Source: Streptomyces tendae (GTDB lineage Bacteria; Actinomycetota; Actinomycetes; Streptomycetales; Streptomycetaceae). Taken from it: a DNA stretch of 64,000 nt. The stretch spans positions 4,960,001 to 5,024,000 of the forward strand of contig NZ_CP043959.1 of NCBI RefSeq assembly GCF_008632955.1, in the 5' to 3' direction. Below the pieces are notes generated by a model. The model had not been told where the DNA came from. It did not search any database and saw only the letters and a program-made list of their open reading frames with translations. Position numbers and translations under genes: made by a program. Positions 26,053 to 34,685 of this stretch are shown piece by piece; within the stretch, counting starts at the first letter, position 1, and the number at the start of each line of letters is the position of its first letter.

Positions 26053-26598
26053 TCAGGCGGGGCGGTGCCAGGAGGCCCGGGAGACCTGGCGCATCAGCTT
26101 GCGGTGGCGGCGGCCGGTGAGCCGGTCGGCGTAGACCGTGCCCTCCAGATGGTCGCTCTCGTGCTGCAGGCACCGGGCGAAGAAACCCGTGCCGTGCACG
26201 GTGACCGGCTCCCCGGTCACGGTGACGCCCTCGACCACCGCGTGGTCGTACCGCTCCGTCCCCGCCTCCAGGCCGGGCAGCGACAGACAGCCCTCGGGAC
26301 CGCGCACCACCACCCCGTCCGTCACCACCGGCCGCGGGTTCACCACGTGCCCCAGATGGCGCACGTCCTCGTCGTCCGGGCAGTCGAAGACGAACACCCG
26401 CAGCGGCACCCCGATCTGGTTCGCGGCCAGGCCCACGCCCTGCGCCGCGTACATCGTCGCGAACAAGTCCTCCACCAGCCGGGCGAGTTCCGGACCGAAC
26501 TCGGTGACCTCCGCGCAGGGCGCGTGCAGCACCGGGTCGCCGAGCAGGGTGAGGGGCCGGACGCGTCCGTGGACGCCGGGGATGGAGCCGTGTCGCAT
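26053..26598 (-). CDS. def: Peptide deformylase
   Basis: The enzyme removes the N-formyl group from new proteins. All three metal-site motifs are present in the 181 residues: GVGLAANQIG (motif 1), EGCLSLPG (motif 2, Cys metal ligand) and QHESDH (motif 3, HExxH with the catalytic Glu). A TACCCT at 26606-26611 on the minus strand lies 7 bp before the ATG, so the mRNA may be leaderless. Streptomycetes usually carry several deformylases; this one is single-copy in the window. It is divergent from murT. Confidence 0.95.
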   Translation of the reverse strand: MRHGSIPGVHGRVRPLTLLGDPVLHAPCAEVTEFGPELARLVEDLFATMYAAQGVGLAANQIGVPLRVFVFDCPDDEDVRHLGHVVNPRPVVTDGVVVRGPEGCLSLPGLEAGTERYDHAVVEGVTVTGEPVTVHGTGFFARCLQHESDHLEGTVYADRLTGRRHRKLMRQVSRASWHRPA

Positions 26599-26677
26599 GG
26601 CGGCAAGGGTACGGTCCTAGCGACCCCGCCCCGTCTCACGATGGAGGCCACGGTTCAGGAGGGCGAATGGATCTCGA

Positions 26678-26683
26678 TAGGCT
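26678..26683 (+). promoter_or_regulatory. Candidate -10 of murT-gatD
   Basis: TAGGCT here fits the streptomycete housekeeping -10 pattern, 63 bp before the murT start. No convincing -35 was seen. Confidence 0.35.
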
Positions 26684-26746
26684 GAGCCCACACCACGTGG
26701 CCGTCAGGCACAGACGCGGCGCGTACGCAAGGAGGATCGAGAACTG

Positions 26747-27985
26747 ATGGCAGGCAACTCGGACCCGCTCACGCCGCGGGCCAAGCTGGCCGTGACCGCC
26801 GGGAAGGCGGTCGCAGCGGCATCCCGCGCCGCGGGGCGCGGCAGCGGTTCGGTGATCGGCGGCCGGGTGGCACTCAAGCTCGACCCCGATCTCCTCGCCC
26901 GGCTCGCCCAGCACCTGGACGTGACCCTCGTCTCGGCGACCAACGGCAAGACCACCACCACCCGGCTCATCGCCGAGGCGCTCAAGGCGGCCGGCCCGGT
27001 CGTCTCCAACGCGCTCGGGGCCAACATGCCGGCCGGCATCACCTCGGCCCTCGCGGCCGGATCGGAGTCCCGCTTCGGCGTGATCGAGGTCGACGAGAAG
27101 TACCTCGTCGGCGTCGCCCAGGCCACCGAGCCGAAGTGCATCGCGCTGCTCAACCTCTCCCGCGACCAGCTCGACCGCGCCGCGGAGACCCGCATGCTCG
27201 CGGAGAACTGGCGCGAGGGCCTGGCCGGCACCAAGGCCGTCGTCGTGGCCAACGCCGACGACCCGCTGGTGGTGTGGGCCGCGTCGTCGGCCCCCAACGT
27301 GATCTGGGTGGCCGCCGGCCAGATGTGGAAGGACGATGCCTGGTCCTGCCCGTCCTGCGGCGGCGTGATGCAGCGTCCGGGCGACGACTGGTTCTGCGGC
27401 GAGTGCGGCTTCCGCCGCCCCACTCCGAGCTGGGCGCTCTCCGGCGACCACGTGCTCGACCCGCACGGCTCCGCCTGGCCGATCCACCTCCAGCTGCCGG
27501 GCCGGGCCAACAAGGCCAACGCCGCGTCCTCCGCCGCCGTCGCCGCCGTCTTCGGGGTGCCGCCGCAGGTCGCCCTGGAGCGCATGTACCAGGTGCAGGC
27601 CGTGGCCGGCCGCTACGACGTCGTCCAGTTCCAGGGCCGTGACCTGCGCCTGCTGCTCGCGAAGAACCCCGCGGGCTGGCTGGAGACGTTCTCCCTGATC
27701 GACCCGCCGCCGACCCCGGTGATCCTGTCGGTGAACGCGCGCTCGGCCGACGGCACCGACACCTCCTGGCTGTGGGACGTCGACTACACCCGGCTGACCG
27801 GCCACCCGATCTGCGTCATCGGTGACCGCAAGCTGGACCTCGCGGTGCGTCTGGAGGTCGCCAACCAGCAGTTCCAGGTGTGCGAGAACCTCGACCAGGC
27901 GATCCAGATGTCTCCGCCGGGCCGGATCGAGGTCATCGCCAACTACACCGCGTTCCAGGACCTGCGCCGCCGCGTCGGCAACTGA
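26747..27985 (+). CDS. murT: Lipid II isoglutaminyl synthase, MurT subunit
   Basis: MurT, with GatD, amidates the alpha-carboxyl of D-Glu in lipid II, needed for normal peptidoglycan cross-linking. The 412-residue Mur-ligase-like protein has the ATP loop VSATNGKTTTTRLIAE, EVDEKYLV, LNLSRDQLDR and the characteristic zinc ribbon (CPSCGG ... CGECG, about residues 203-225). The C-terminal MurT domain ends YTAFQDLRRRVGN. AAGGAGG lies 11 bp before the ATG at 26747. gatD follows after 25 bp, the conserved two-gene arrangement. Confidence 0.95.
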   Translation: MAGNSDPLTPRAKLAVTAGKAVAAASRAAGRGSGSVIGGRVALKLDPDLLARLAQHLDVTLVSATNGKTTTTRLIAEALKAAGPVVSNALGANMPAGITSALAAGSESRFGVIEVDEKYLVGVAQATEPKCIALLNLSRDQLDRAAETRMLAENWREGLAGTKAVVVANADDPLVVWAASSAPNVIWVAAGQMWKDDAWSCPSCGGVMQRPGDDWFCGECGFRRPTPSWALSGDHVLDPHGSAWPIHLQLPGRANKANAASSAAVAAVFGVPPQVALERMYQVQAVAGRYDVVQFQGRDLRLLLAKNPAGWLETFSLIDPPPTPVILSVNARSADGTDTSWLWDVDYTRLTGHPICVIGDRKLDLAVRLEVANQQFQVCENLDQAIQMSPPGRIEVIANYTAFQDLRRRVGN

Positions 27986-28010
27986 CCCACGACACCTCAG
28001 GGGACTTGAA

Positions 28011-28739
28011 GTGAGCGACAACCAGCTGCGGGTCGTCTGGATCTACCCGGACCTGCTCAGCACCTACGGCGACCAGGGCAACGCCCTGGTCGTCGAGCGC
28101 CGGGCGCGGCAGCGCGGCCTGGACGTGGCGCGGCTCGACGTGCGCAGCGACCAGCCCATCCCGACCTCCGGCGACATCTACCTGATCGGCGGCGGTGAGG
28201 ACCGTCCGCAGCGGCTGGCCGCCGAGCGGCTGCGCCGCGACGGGGGCCTGCACCGGGCCGTGGGGAACGGCGCGATCGTCTTCTCGGTGTGCGCCGGCTA
28301 CCAGATCCTCGGCCACGAGTTCATCAACGACCTCGGCCAGCGCGAGCCCGGCCTCGGCCTGCTCGACGTGGTGTCGGTGCGCGGCGAGGGCGACCGGTGC
28401 GTGGGTGACGTGCTCGGGGACATCAACCCGCAGCTGGGGCTGCCCCCGCTGACCGGGTTCGAGAACCACCAGGGCATCACCCATCTGGGCCCCTCCGCCC
28501 GCCCGTTCGCCCAGGTGCGTTTCGGCAACGGCAACGGCACCGGGGACGGCACCGAGGGCGCGTTCAACGACACCGTCTTCGGCACGTACATGCACGGCCC
28601 CGTGCTGGCCCGCAACCCGCAGATCGCGGACCTGCTGCTGAAGCTCGCGCTGGACGTGAACGCGCTGCCGCCGACCGACGACCGGTGGTACGAGGCCCTG
28701 CGCAACGAGCGCATCGCGGCCGCCCAGCAGCCCGCGTGA
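28011..28739 (+). CDS. gatD: Lipid II isoglutaminyl synthase, glutaminase subunit GatD
   Basis: GatD releases ammonia from glutamine and passes it to MurT. The 242 residues form a class I glutamine amidotransferase domain with the nucleophile Cys94 in FSVCAGYQILG and the catalytic His195 in TYMHGPVLARNP. YLIGGGEDRPQ and GFENHQGIT are the other family blocks. The start is GTG at 28011, 25 bp after murT. The bulge FGNGNGTGDGTEGA (about 171-184) is a Gly/Asn-rich insert typical of streptomycete copies. A hairpin terminator follows. Confidence 0.95.
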   Translation: MSDNQLRVVWIYPDLLSTYGDQGNALVVERRARQRGLDVARLDVRSDQPIPTSGDIYLIGGGEDRPQRLAAERLRRDGGLHRAVGNGAIVFSVCAGYQILGHEFINDLGQREPGLGLLDVVSVRGEGDRCVGDVLGDINPQLGLPPLTGFENHQGITHLGPSARPFAQVRFGNGNGTGDGTEGAFNDTVFGTYMHGPVLARNPQIADLLLKLALDVNALPPTDDRWYEALRNERIAAAQQPA

Positions 28740-28760
28740 GGGGCTGACCGAGCACGGTGC

Positions 28761-28804
28761 AGGAGGCGTCGGACAGGCCGGGACCGGCCCGTCTGACGCC
28801 TCCT
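28761..28804 (+). terminator. Terminator of murT-gatD
   Basis: A long, partly interrupted inverted repeat has a perfect outer stem aggaggcgtc / gacgcctcct and inner paired segments (ggac/gtct, ggccgg/ccggcc). It starts 22 bp after the gatD stop. Confidence 0.7.
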
Positions 28805-28869
28805 CCGCACAGGTGAGCGGGGTGGTCCAGCAGGCGGACGCGAGATGCGGCACCGCCCCCGGGAGCGGC

Positions 28870-28875
28870 TAGGGT
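28870..28875 (+). promoter_or_regulatory. Candidate -10 of pfkA
   Basis: TAGGGT at 28870-28875, 63 bp upstream of the pfkA ATG, matches the housekeeping -10 pattern. The -35 is not clear. Confidence 0.35.
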
Positions 28876-28938
28876 GGCGGGGATCGAGCCGGACAGCGCG
28901 GTCCGGTCCGGCCCACTTCGAGAAGGTTGTTTCGGGCT

Positions 28939-29964
28939 ATGCGCATTGGTGTCCTCACGTCCGGCGGCGACTGCCCCGGCCTGAACGCCGTCATCCGGTC
29001 CGTCGTGCACCGTGCCGTCGTCGACCACGGCGACGAGGTCATCGGCTTCCGCGACGGGTGGAAGGGCCTCCTGGAGTGCGACTACCTCAAGCTCGACCTC
29101 GACGCGGTGGGCGGCATCCTCGCCCGCGGCGGCACCATCCTCGGCTCCTCCCGGGTGCGTCCCGAGCATCTGCGGGACGGTGTGGAGCGGGCCCGTGGCC
29201 ATGTCGAGGAGCTCGGCCTGGACGCGATCATCCCCATCGGCGGTGAGGGCACCCTCAAGGCGGCCCGGCTGCTGTCCGACAACGGTCTGCCGATAGTCGG
29301 TGTGCCGAAGACCATCGACAACGACATCGCGGTCACCGACGTGACCTTCGGGTTCGACACGGCCGTCGGGGTGGCCACCGAGGCCCTGGACCGGCTGAAG
29401 ACCACCGCCGAGTCGCACCAGCGCGTGCTGATCGTGGAGGTCATGGGCCGGCACACGGGCTGGATCGCGCTGCACTCCGGCATGGCGGCCGGCGCCCACG
29501 CGATCGTGGTGCCCGAGCGGCCCTTCGACATCGACGAGCTGACCGCCAAGGTCGGCGAGCGCTTCTCGGCCGGCAAGCGGTTCGCGATCGTGGTCGCTGC
29601 GGAGGGCGCCAAGCCGAAGGCCGGGACCATGGACTTCGACGAGGGCGGCAAGGACGTCTACGGCCACGAGCGGTTCGCCGGCATCGCCCGGCAGCTCTCC
29701 CTGGAGCTGGAGGAGCGGCTCGGCAAGGAGGCCCGCCCGGTCATCCTCGGGCACGTCCAGCGCGGCGGGACGCCCACCGCGTACGACAGGGTGCTGGCCA
29801 CCCGGTTCGGCTGGCACGCGGTGGAGGCCGTGCACCGCGGCGACTTCGGGCAGATGACCGCCCTGCGCGGCACCGACATCGTCATGGTGTCGCTCGCGGA
29901 GGCCGTGGAGACGCTGAAGACCGTGCCCGAGGCGCGGTACGCCGAGGCGGAGTGCGTGCTCTGA
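28939..29964 (+). CDS. pfkA: 6-phosphofructokinase
   Basis: The enzyme phosphorylates fructose 6-phosphate to the 1,6-bisphosphate in glycolysis. The 341-residue protein has TSGGDCPGLNAVIR, PIGGEGTLKAARLL (phosphate-donor site), VPKTIDNDIAVTDVTFGFDTA (catalytic Asp), EVMGRHTGWIALHSG and LGHVQRGGTPTAYDR. The Gly at the donor site (GGEG rather than GGDD) indicates ATP use. The Lys in PKTIDND is the residue usual in pyrophosphate-type enzymes. This mixed pattern is known for actinobacterial ATP enzymes. A GAGAAGG is about 12 bp before the ATG at 28939. Confidence 0.94.
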   Translation: MRIGVLTSGGDCPGLNAVIRSVVHRAVVDHGDEVIGFRDGWKGLLECDYLKLDLDAVGGILARGGTILGSSRVRPEHLRDGVERARGHVEELGLDAIIPIGGEGTLKAARLLSDNGLPIVGVPKTIDNDIAVTDVTFGFDTAVGVATEALDRLKTTAESHQRVLIVEVMGRHTGWIALHSGMAAGAHAIVVPERPFDIDELTAKVGERFSAGKRFAIVVAAEGAKPKAGTMDFDEGGKDVYGHERFAGIARQLSLELEERLGKEARPVILGHVQRGGTPTAYDRVLATRFGWHAVEAVHRGDFGQMTALRGTDIVMVSLAEAVETLKTVPEARYAEAECVL

Positions 29965-30004
29965 TCCCCCGGCCGTCGCCCGGCGCGTGAGACGGGCTTC
30001 ACAG

Positions 30005-30038
30005 ACCGCCCCCGGTGACGGACGTCGCCGGGGGCGGT
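30005..30038 (+). terminator. Terminator of pfkA
   Basis: A 15-bp inverted repeat (accgcccccggtgac with gtcgccgggggcggt, one G-T pair) and a 4-base loop lie 40 bp after the stop. A TAGTCT at 30041-30046, directly after it, may be the -10 of the next gene. Confidence 0.75.
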
Positions 30039-30092
30039 TCTAGTCTGGTGCGGACCGATTGCGTACAACCTGGATCAAAAGGGAGCCGGCCG

Positions 30093-31043
30093 ATGGATCA
30101 CAGCGGGCACGGCATGACCATGGATCTGCCGCCGTTCACGCTGGGGCGAGGGCTCGCCTGGTCGGCGGACCCGTTCTTTCTCGTCGCCTGCCTGCTGGGG
30201 CTCGCGCTGTACGGCTGGGGCGTGGTCCGGCTGGTGCGGCGCGGTGACAAGTGGCCGGTGGGGCGGACCGTCTCGTTCGCCGCCGGCGTGCTGAGCATCA
30301 TGCTGGTGATGTGCACGGCGCTGAACGACTACGGCATGGTGATGTTCAGTGTGCACATGGTGCAGCACATGGTCATCAGCATGGTGTCGCCGATCCTGCT
30401 CCTGCTCGGCGCCCCGATCACCCTGGCGCTGCGGGCCCTGCCCCCGGCGGCCGTGCGCGGCAGCAAGGGGCCGCGCGAGCTGCTGCTGATGCTGCTGCAC
30501 AGCCGCTACATGCGGGTCGTCACGCACCCGCTGTTCACCATCCCGATGTTCATCGCGAGCCTGTACGCCCTCTACTTCACCCCGCTGTTCGACTTCCTGA
30601 TGGGGTCGGCGGTCGGCCACGCGGTGATGATGGTGCACTTCCTCGCCGTCGGCCTGGTGTTCTTCTGGCCGATCATGGGCGTGGACCCGGGTCCGCACCG
30701 GCCGGGGCACCTGATGCGGATGCTGGAGCTGTTCGCGGGCATGCCGTTCCACGCGTTCTTCGGCATCGCGCTGATGATGGCGTCCACCCCGATGGTCACC
30801 ACCTTCCAGGACCCGCCCGCGTCGCTGGGCATCGACACCCTGTCCGACCAGAACGCGGCCGGCGGCATCGCCTGGGCGTTCAGCGAGGTCCCGTCGGTCC
30901 TGGTGCTGATCGCGCTGCTGTTCCAGTGGTACGCCTCGGACCAGCGGCAGGCCCGCCGCAAGGACCGTGCCGCCGACCGGGACGGCGACAAGGAGCTGGA
31001 GGCGTACAACGCCTACCTGGCCTCCCTCAACGCGCGCGGTTAG
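30093..31043 (+). CDS. ctaG: Cytochrome c oxidase assembly protein, CtaG family
   Basis: The 316-residue integral membrane protein has about seven helices and the histidine-rich pattern of the CtaG (caa3-type) family: VHMVQHMVISMVSPILLLLGAP, GHAVMMVHFLAVGLVFFWPIMGVDP and MPFHAFFGIALMM. The N-terminus starts MDHSGHGMTMDLPPF, a Met/His-rich segment that fits copper binding. The family helps deliver copper to cytochrome oxidase. GGGAG lies just before the ATG at 30093. The TAG stop is the first triplet of a palindromic repeat (31041-31098). Confidence 0.88.
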   Translation: MDHSGHGMTMDLPPFTLGRGLAWSADPFFLVACLLGLALYGWGVVRLVRRGDKWPVGRTVSFAAGVLSIMLVMCTALNDYGMVMFSVHMVQHMVISMVSPILLLLGAPITLALRALPPAAVRGSKGPRELLLMLLHSRYMRVVTHPLFTIPMFIASLYALYFTPLFDFLMGSAVGHAVMMVHFLAVGLVFFWPIMGVDPGPHRPGHLMRMLELFAGMPFHAFFGIALMMASTPMVTTFQDPPASLGIDTLSDQNAAGGIAWAFSEVPSVLVLIALLFQWYASDQRQARRKDRAADRDGDKELEAYNAYLASLNARG

Positions 31044-31098
31044 GGTCTTCCGTCTGGATCAGGCCCGCGAGCCCGGCCTGATCCGAACGGAAGGCCCT
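31041..31098. repeat. Dispersed palindromic repeat, copy 1
   Basis: The sequence begins with the ctaG stop codon as tagggtcttccgtctggatc, followed by aggcc, a short spacer, and ggcctgatccgaacggaagg, forming a hairpin with arms of about 22 bp. A second copy with the same ends is at 51251-51334. It can act as a terminator here, but the conserved sequence of both copies indicates a mobile or dispersed repeat family. The rest of the gap to 31170 holds only the ribosome site of the next gene. Confidence 0.75.
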
Positions 31099-31170
31099 GG
31101 CTCCCGCACCCGCCTCGATCCGGGAAACCGGGGCACCATGGAGGGACCGAACCAGGAGGAGGGTGTCGCG

Positions 31171-31347
31171 ATGCCCGGTACCACGAACGGTTCCACCTCG
31201 ATCAAGACCATGGGAGTGATCACCGTCGGCGCCCTGGTCGCCGTGACGGCCTACACGGTGGCGCTCGGCAGCAACGGCTGGCTGTGGTTCGGCTGGGTCG
31301 TCCTGGGCCTGATCACGCTCGGGATGGTCGCCACCCGCAGCGCCTGA
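31171..31347 (+). CDS. Small membrane protein, 58 aa
   Basis: The product MPGTTNGSTSIKTMGVITVG continues into two hydrophobic stretches (about 14-32 and 38-55: WLWFGWVVLGLITLGMVAT). The ribosome site AGGAGGAGGG at 31154-31163 strongly supports the ATG at 31171. The function is unknown. It lies 124 bp downstream of ctaG with a palindromic repeat between, so it is probably transcribed on its own. Confidence 0.7.
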   Translation: MPGTTNGSTSIKTMGVITVGALVAVTAYTVALGSNGWLWFGWVVLGLITLGMVATRSA

Positions 31348-31372
31348 GCACCCCGCCCGGAGGCGGCTCGCC

Positions 31373-32578
31373 TCACCGCGGGGTGAGCCGCCCCGCCAGG
31401 TGCACGCCCGGCTGGTACTTGGGCAGCCGGACGGTGATCTTCATGCCCGCGCCCGCGGCCGTCTCGATGACCAGCCCGTGGTCGTCGCCGTAGACCTGGC
31501 GGAGCCGGTCGTCGACGTTGGACAGGCCGATGCCGCCGGTGGGGCTGACCTCGCGGGCGAGGATGCGGCGCAGCAGGTCGGGGTCCATGCCCGCGCCGTC
31601 GTCCTCGATGACCACGAGCGCCTCGGCGCCCGCGTCCTGCGCCGTGATCTGGATGTGACACTTGTCGGCCTTGCCCTCCAGGCCGTGCTTGACGGCGTTC
31701 TCCACCAGCGGTTGAAGGCACAGGAAGGGCAGGGCGACCGGCAGCACCTCGGGGGCGATCTGCAGGGTGACGGAGAGGCGGTCGCCGAAGCGTGCCCGCA
31801 CCAGCGCCAGGTAGTGGTCGATGGCGTGCAGTTCGTCGGCGAGGGTGGTGAAGTCGCCGTGCCGGCGGAACGAGTAGCGGGTGAAGTCGGCGAACTCCAG
31901 CAGCAGCTCGCGGGCGCGCTCGGGGTCGGTGCGCACGAAGGACGCGATCACCGCGAGCGAGTTGAAGATGAAGTGCGGGGAGATCTGTGCGCGCAGGGCC
32001 CGGATCTCGGCCTCGATCAGCCGGGTGCGGGACTGGTCCAGGTCGGCGAGCTCCAGCTGGACGGAGACCCAGCGGGCGACCTCCCCGGCGGCCCGCACCA
32101 GCACCGCCGACTCGCGGGGCGCGCAGGCGACGAGGGCGCCGTGCACCCGGTCGTCCACGGTGAGCGGGGCGACCACGGCCCAGCGGACGGTGCAGTCCGG
32201 GGTGTCGCAGGTGAGCGGGAAGGCCTCGCCCCGGCCGGTGTCCAGGGGCCCGGCGAGGCGCTCCATGATCTCGGCCCGGTGGTGGGCGCCCACGCCGTCC
32301 CAGACGAGGACCTCCGCGCGGTCGGTGAGGCACAGGGCGTCGGTGCCGAGCAGGGAGCGCAGCTTGCGGGCCGACTTGCGGGCGGTCTCCTCGGTGAGGC
32401 CCGCCCGCAGCGGGGGCGTGGCCAGCGAGGCGGTGTGCAGGGTCTCGAAGGTGGCGTGCTCGACGGGGGTGCCGAGTCCGGCGAGTCCCGCGGGCCGTGC
32501 CGTGCGCCGGCCCAGCCAGAACCCGGCGGCCAGCAGGGGCAGCACGGCGACGAGCAGCCCGGCGAGGAAACCGATCAC
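31373..32578 (-). CDS. LytS-type sensor histidine kinase
   Basis: The 401-residue kinase starts at GTG 32578, overlapping the symporter stop (GTGA). It has one N-terminal membrane helix (IGFLAGLLVAVLPLLAAGFWL), a GAF-like sensing segment (about 60-190, TDALCLTDRAEVLVWDGVGAHH), then the His_kinase family box RALRAQISPHFIFNSLAVIASFV with the phospho-accepting His, LCLQPLVENAVKHGLEGK (N box) and DDGAGMDP / GIGLSNVDDRLRQVYG. This group pairs with LytTR regulators. The coupled symporter and the LytTR gene at 34686 complete a transport-sensing module like those that respond to acetate or pyruvate; the ligand is inferred. Confidence 0.9.
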   Translation of the reverse strand: MIGFLAGLLVAVLPLLAAGFWLGRRTARPAGLAGLGTPVEHATFETLHTASLATPPLRAGLTEETARKSARKLRSLLGTDALCLTDRAEVLVWDGVGAHHRAEIMERLAGPLDTGRGEAFPLTCDTPDCTVRWAVVAPLTVDDRVHGALVACAPRESAVLVRAAGEVARWVSVQLELADLDQSRTRLIEAEIRALRAQISPHFIFNSLAVIASFVRTDPERARELLLEFADFTRYSFRRHGDFTTLADELHAIDHYLALVRARFGDRLSVTLQIAPEVLPVALPFLCLQPLVENAVKHGLEGKADKCHIQITAQDAGAEALVVIEDDGAGMDPDLLRRILAREVSPTGGIGLSNVDDRLRQVYGDDHGLVIETAAGAGMKITVRLPKYQPGVHLAGRLTPR

Positions 32579-34287
32579 GCGGACACCTCCGTACGCAGCT
32601 CTTCCGGCAGGTGGAAGCGGGCCAGGACCGCGGCCGTGCCGGGCGGGACCCGGCCGGGGGTGGCCAGCGAGACCAGCACCATCGTGAGGAAGCCCAGCGG
32701 CACCGACCAGAGGGCGGGCCAGGCGAGCAGCGCGTGCCAGGGCCCGGCGCCCGGGTAGCCGGCCATGGTGGCGGCGACGGCGAGGAACGCGGAGCCGCCG
32801 CCGACCAGCATCCCGGCCGCCGCGCCCGGCGGGGTCAGCCGGCGCCACCAGATGCCGAGGACGAGCAGCGGGCAGAACGACGAGGCGGACACGGCGAAGG
32901 CGAGGCCCACGGCGTCGGCCACCGGCAGCCCGCCGACCAGGATGCTCGCGGCCAGGGGCACGGCCATGGCGAGCACGGTGCCGAGGCGGAAGTGGCGTAC
33001 GCCGCGCGAGGGCAGCACGTCCTGGGTGAGCACCCCGGCCACGGCCATGGTGAGCCCGGAGGCGGTGGACAGGAACGCGGCGAACGCTCCCCCGGCGACC
33101 AGCGCGCCCAGCAGGTCGCCGCCGGTCCCGCCGATCATCCGGCCGGGCAGCAGCAGGACGGCGGCGTCCGCGTCCCCGGTGAGGGTCAGCTCGGGGGCGT
33201 ACAGCCGGCCGAGAGCGCCGTAGACGGGGGGCAGCAGGTAGAAGGCGCCGATCAGGCCGAGGACGGCGACGGTGGTGCGGCGGGCGGCGACCCCGTGCGG
33301 GCTGGTGTAGAAGCGGACCACCACGTGCGGCAGGCCCATGGTGCCGAAGAAGGTGGCGAGAATCAGCCCGTACGTGGCGTACAGCGGGCGTTCGGTGCGG
33401 CTCTCGGCGCGGGAGGGCGACAGGGCGTCGTCGGCGCCGTTGCCGGTGGTGGGGACCTCCGCGCCGGCGGCGAAGGTGAGCCGGGTGCCGCCGTCGACGC
33501 GGTGGGTGCCGGCGGGGAGGTGAACCTCGGTGCCCGTGTGGTCGCGGCCGTCGACGGTGCCGTCCACGGTCACCGTGAGCGGGGAGGTGATGCGCAGGTC
33601 GACGGTGCCGTCGACGCGCACCACGCGCTGCTCGCGGAACTCGGCGGGCTCGTCGAAGGCGTGGCTGGGTGCCCCGTCGCGCTGCCAGGCGAGCACCAGG
33701 AACAGGGCGGGTATCAGCAGGGCGGTCAGTTTCAGCCAGTACTGGAAGGCCTGGACGAAGGTGATGCTGCGCATGCCGCCGGCGGCCACTATCACCGTCA
33801 CCACCACGGCGACGATCACCGCGCCGAGCCAGTCGGGGGCGTCGGTGAGCACGGTGAGGGTGAGTCCCGCGCCCTGGAGCTGGGGCAGCAGGTACAGCCA
33901 GCCGACGCCGACGACGAGGGTGCCCGCGAGCCGTCGCACCGTGTGCGAGGAGAGCCGGGCCTCGGCGAAGTCGGGCAGCGTGTAGGCGCCGGAGCGGCGC
34001 AGCGGCGCGGCCACGAACAGCAGCAGCACCAGGTACCCGGCGGTGTAGCCGACCGGGTACCAGAGCATGTCCGGGCCCTGGATCAGGACGAGTCCGGCGA
34101 TGCCGAGGAAGGAGGCGGCGGAGAGGTACTCCCCGCTGATGGCCGCCGCGTTGAGCCGGGGGCCGACGGTACGGGAGGCGACGTAGAAGTCGGAGGTGGT
34201 GCGCGATATGCGCAGGCCGAAGGCGCCGACGAGAACGGTCGCGACGGCGACGAGCGCGACGGCGGTGACGGCGTAGGCGGTGTTCAC
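32575..34287 (-). CDS. Sodium:solute symporter (acetate/monocarboxylate type)
   Basis: The 570-residue membrane transporter belongs to the sodium:solute symporter family: SDFYVASRTVGPRLNAAAISGEYLSAASFLGIAGL, YPVGYTAGYLVLL, GGMRSITFVQAFQYWLKLTALLIPALF and FAAFLSTASGLTMAVAGVLTQD. Between two helices, at about residues 210-300, it has a soluble insert with beta-rich sequence (EQRVVRVDGTVDLRITSPLTVTVDG), absent from simpler ActP proteins but known in actinobacterial MctC-like relatives. Substrate is probably acetate or another monocarboxylate. It is coupled to the LytS-type kinase downstream. Confidence 0.9.
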   Translation of the reverse strand: MNTAYAVTAVALVAVATVLVGAFGLRISRTTSDFYVASRTVGPRLNAAAISGEYLSAASFLGIAGLVLIQGPDMLWYPVGYTAGYLVLLLFVAAPLRRSGAYTLPDFAEARLSSHTVRRLAGTLVVGVGWLYLLPQLQGAGLTLTVLTDAPDWLGAVIVAVVVTVIVAAGGMRSITFVQAFQYWLKLTALLIPALFLVLAWQRDGAPSHAFDEPAEFREQRVVRVDGTVDLRITSPLTVTVDGTVDGRDHTGTEVHLPAGTHRVDGGTRLTFAAGAEVPTTGNGADDALSPSRAESRTERPLYATYGLILATFFGTMGLPHVVVRFYTSPHGVAARRTTVAVLGLIGAFYLLPPVYGALGRLYAPELTLTGDADAAVLLLPGRMIGGTGGDLLGALVAGGAFAAFLSTASGLTMAVAGVLTQDVLPSRGVRHFRLGTVLAMAVPLAASILVGGLPVADAVGLAFAVSASSFCPLLVLGIWWRRLTPPGAAAGMLVGGGSAFLAVAATMAGYPGAGPWHALLAWPALWSVPLGFLTMVLVSLATPGRVPPGTAAVLARFHLPEELRTEVSA

Positions 34288-34308
34288 GGTGGTGCCGGTC
34301 CCCTGGTC

Positions 34309-34668
34309 TCAGCGGTCCTCGACGAGCCGCACGAAGTCGCGTTCGTTGCGTTCGGCGCGGCGCACGTACCAGCGGGCGAGCAGGACCAGCGGGGGGTAGA
34401 GCCCGAAGCCGAGGACCGCCCACTCCAGGCGGCGGGCGTCGGGGGCGGCGGCGAAGACCAGCGGCAGCGGGCCGATGAGCAGGGCGAGGACGGCGAACAC
34501 GGTGAGTCCGGCGCGCAGCTGGATACGCATCAGGGTGCGGACGTAGGTGTGACCGAGGGTGGTCTGCTCGTCGATCTCGGTGCGCGGGCGGTAGTAGCCG
34601 GAGGTGCGCCGGGCGCGGCGGGGCGGGCCGGTGACGACCACCCGGCGCTCGGCGGGTTCCTGGGGCAT
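34309..34668 (-). CDS. Small two-helix membrane protein beside the symporter (DUF485-like position)
   Basis: The 119-residue protein has a basic N-terminus (GPPRRARRTSGYYRPRTEIDEQTTLG), then two membrane helices (AGLTVFAVLALLIGPLPLVFA and WAVLGFGLYPPLVLLARWYV) and a charged tail. It occupies the place usually taken by the small accessory protein encoded with acetate symporters and is 21 bp upstream of the symporter gene. It may stabilise or regulate the transporter; this is inference. GGAGAGG precedes the ATG at 34668. Confidence 0.7.
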   Translation of the reverse strand: MPQEPAERRVVVTGPPRRARRTSGYYRPRTEIDEQTTLGHTYVRTLMRIQLRAGLTVFAVLALLIGPLPLVFAAAPDARRLEWAVLGFGLYPPLVLLARWYVRRAERNERDFVRLVEDR

Positions 34669-34685
34669 GCGGACCTCTCCCCCCG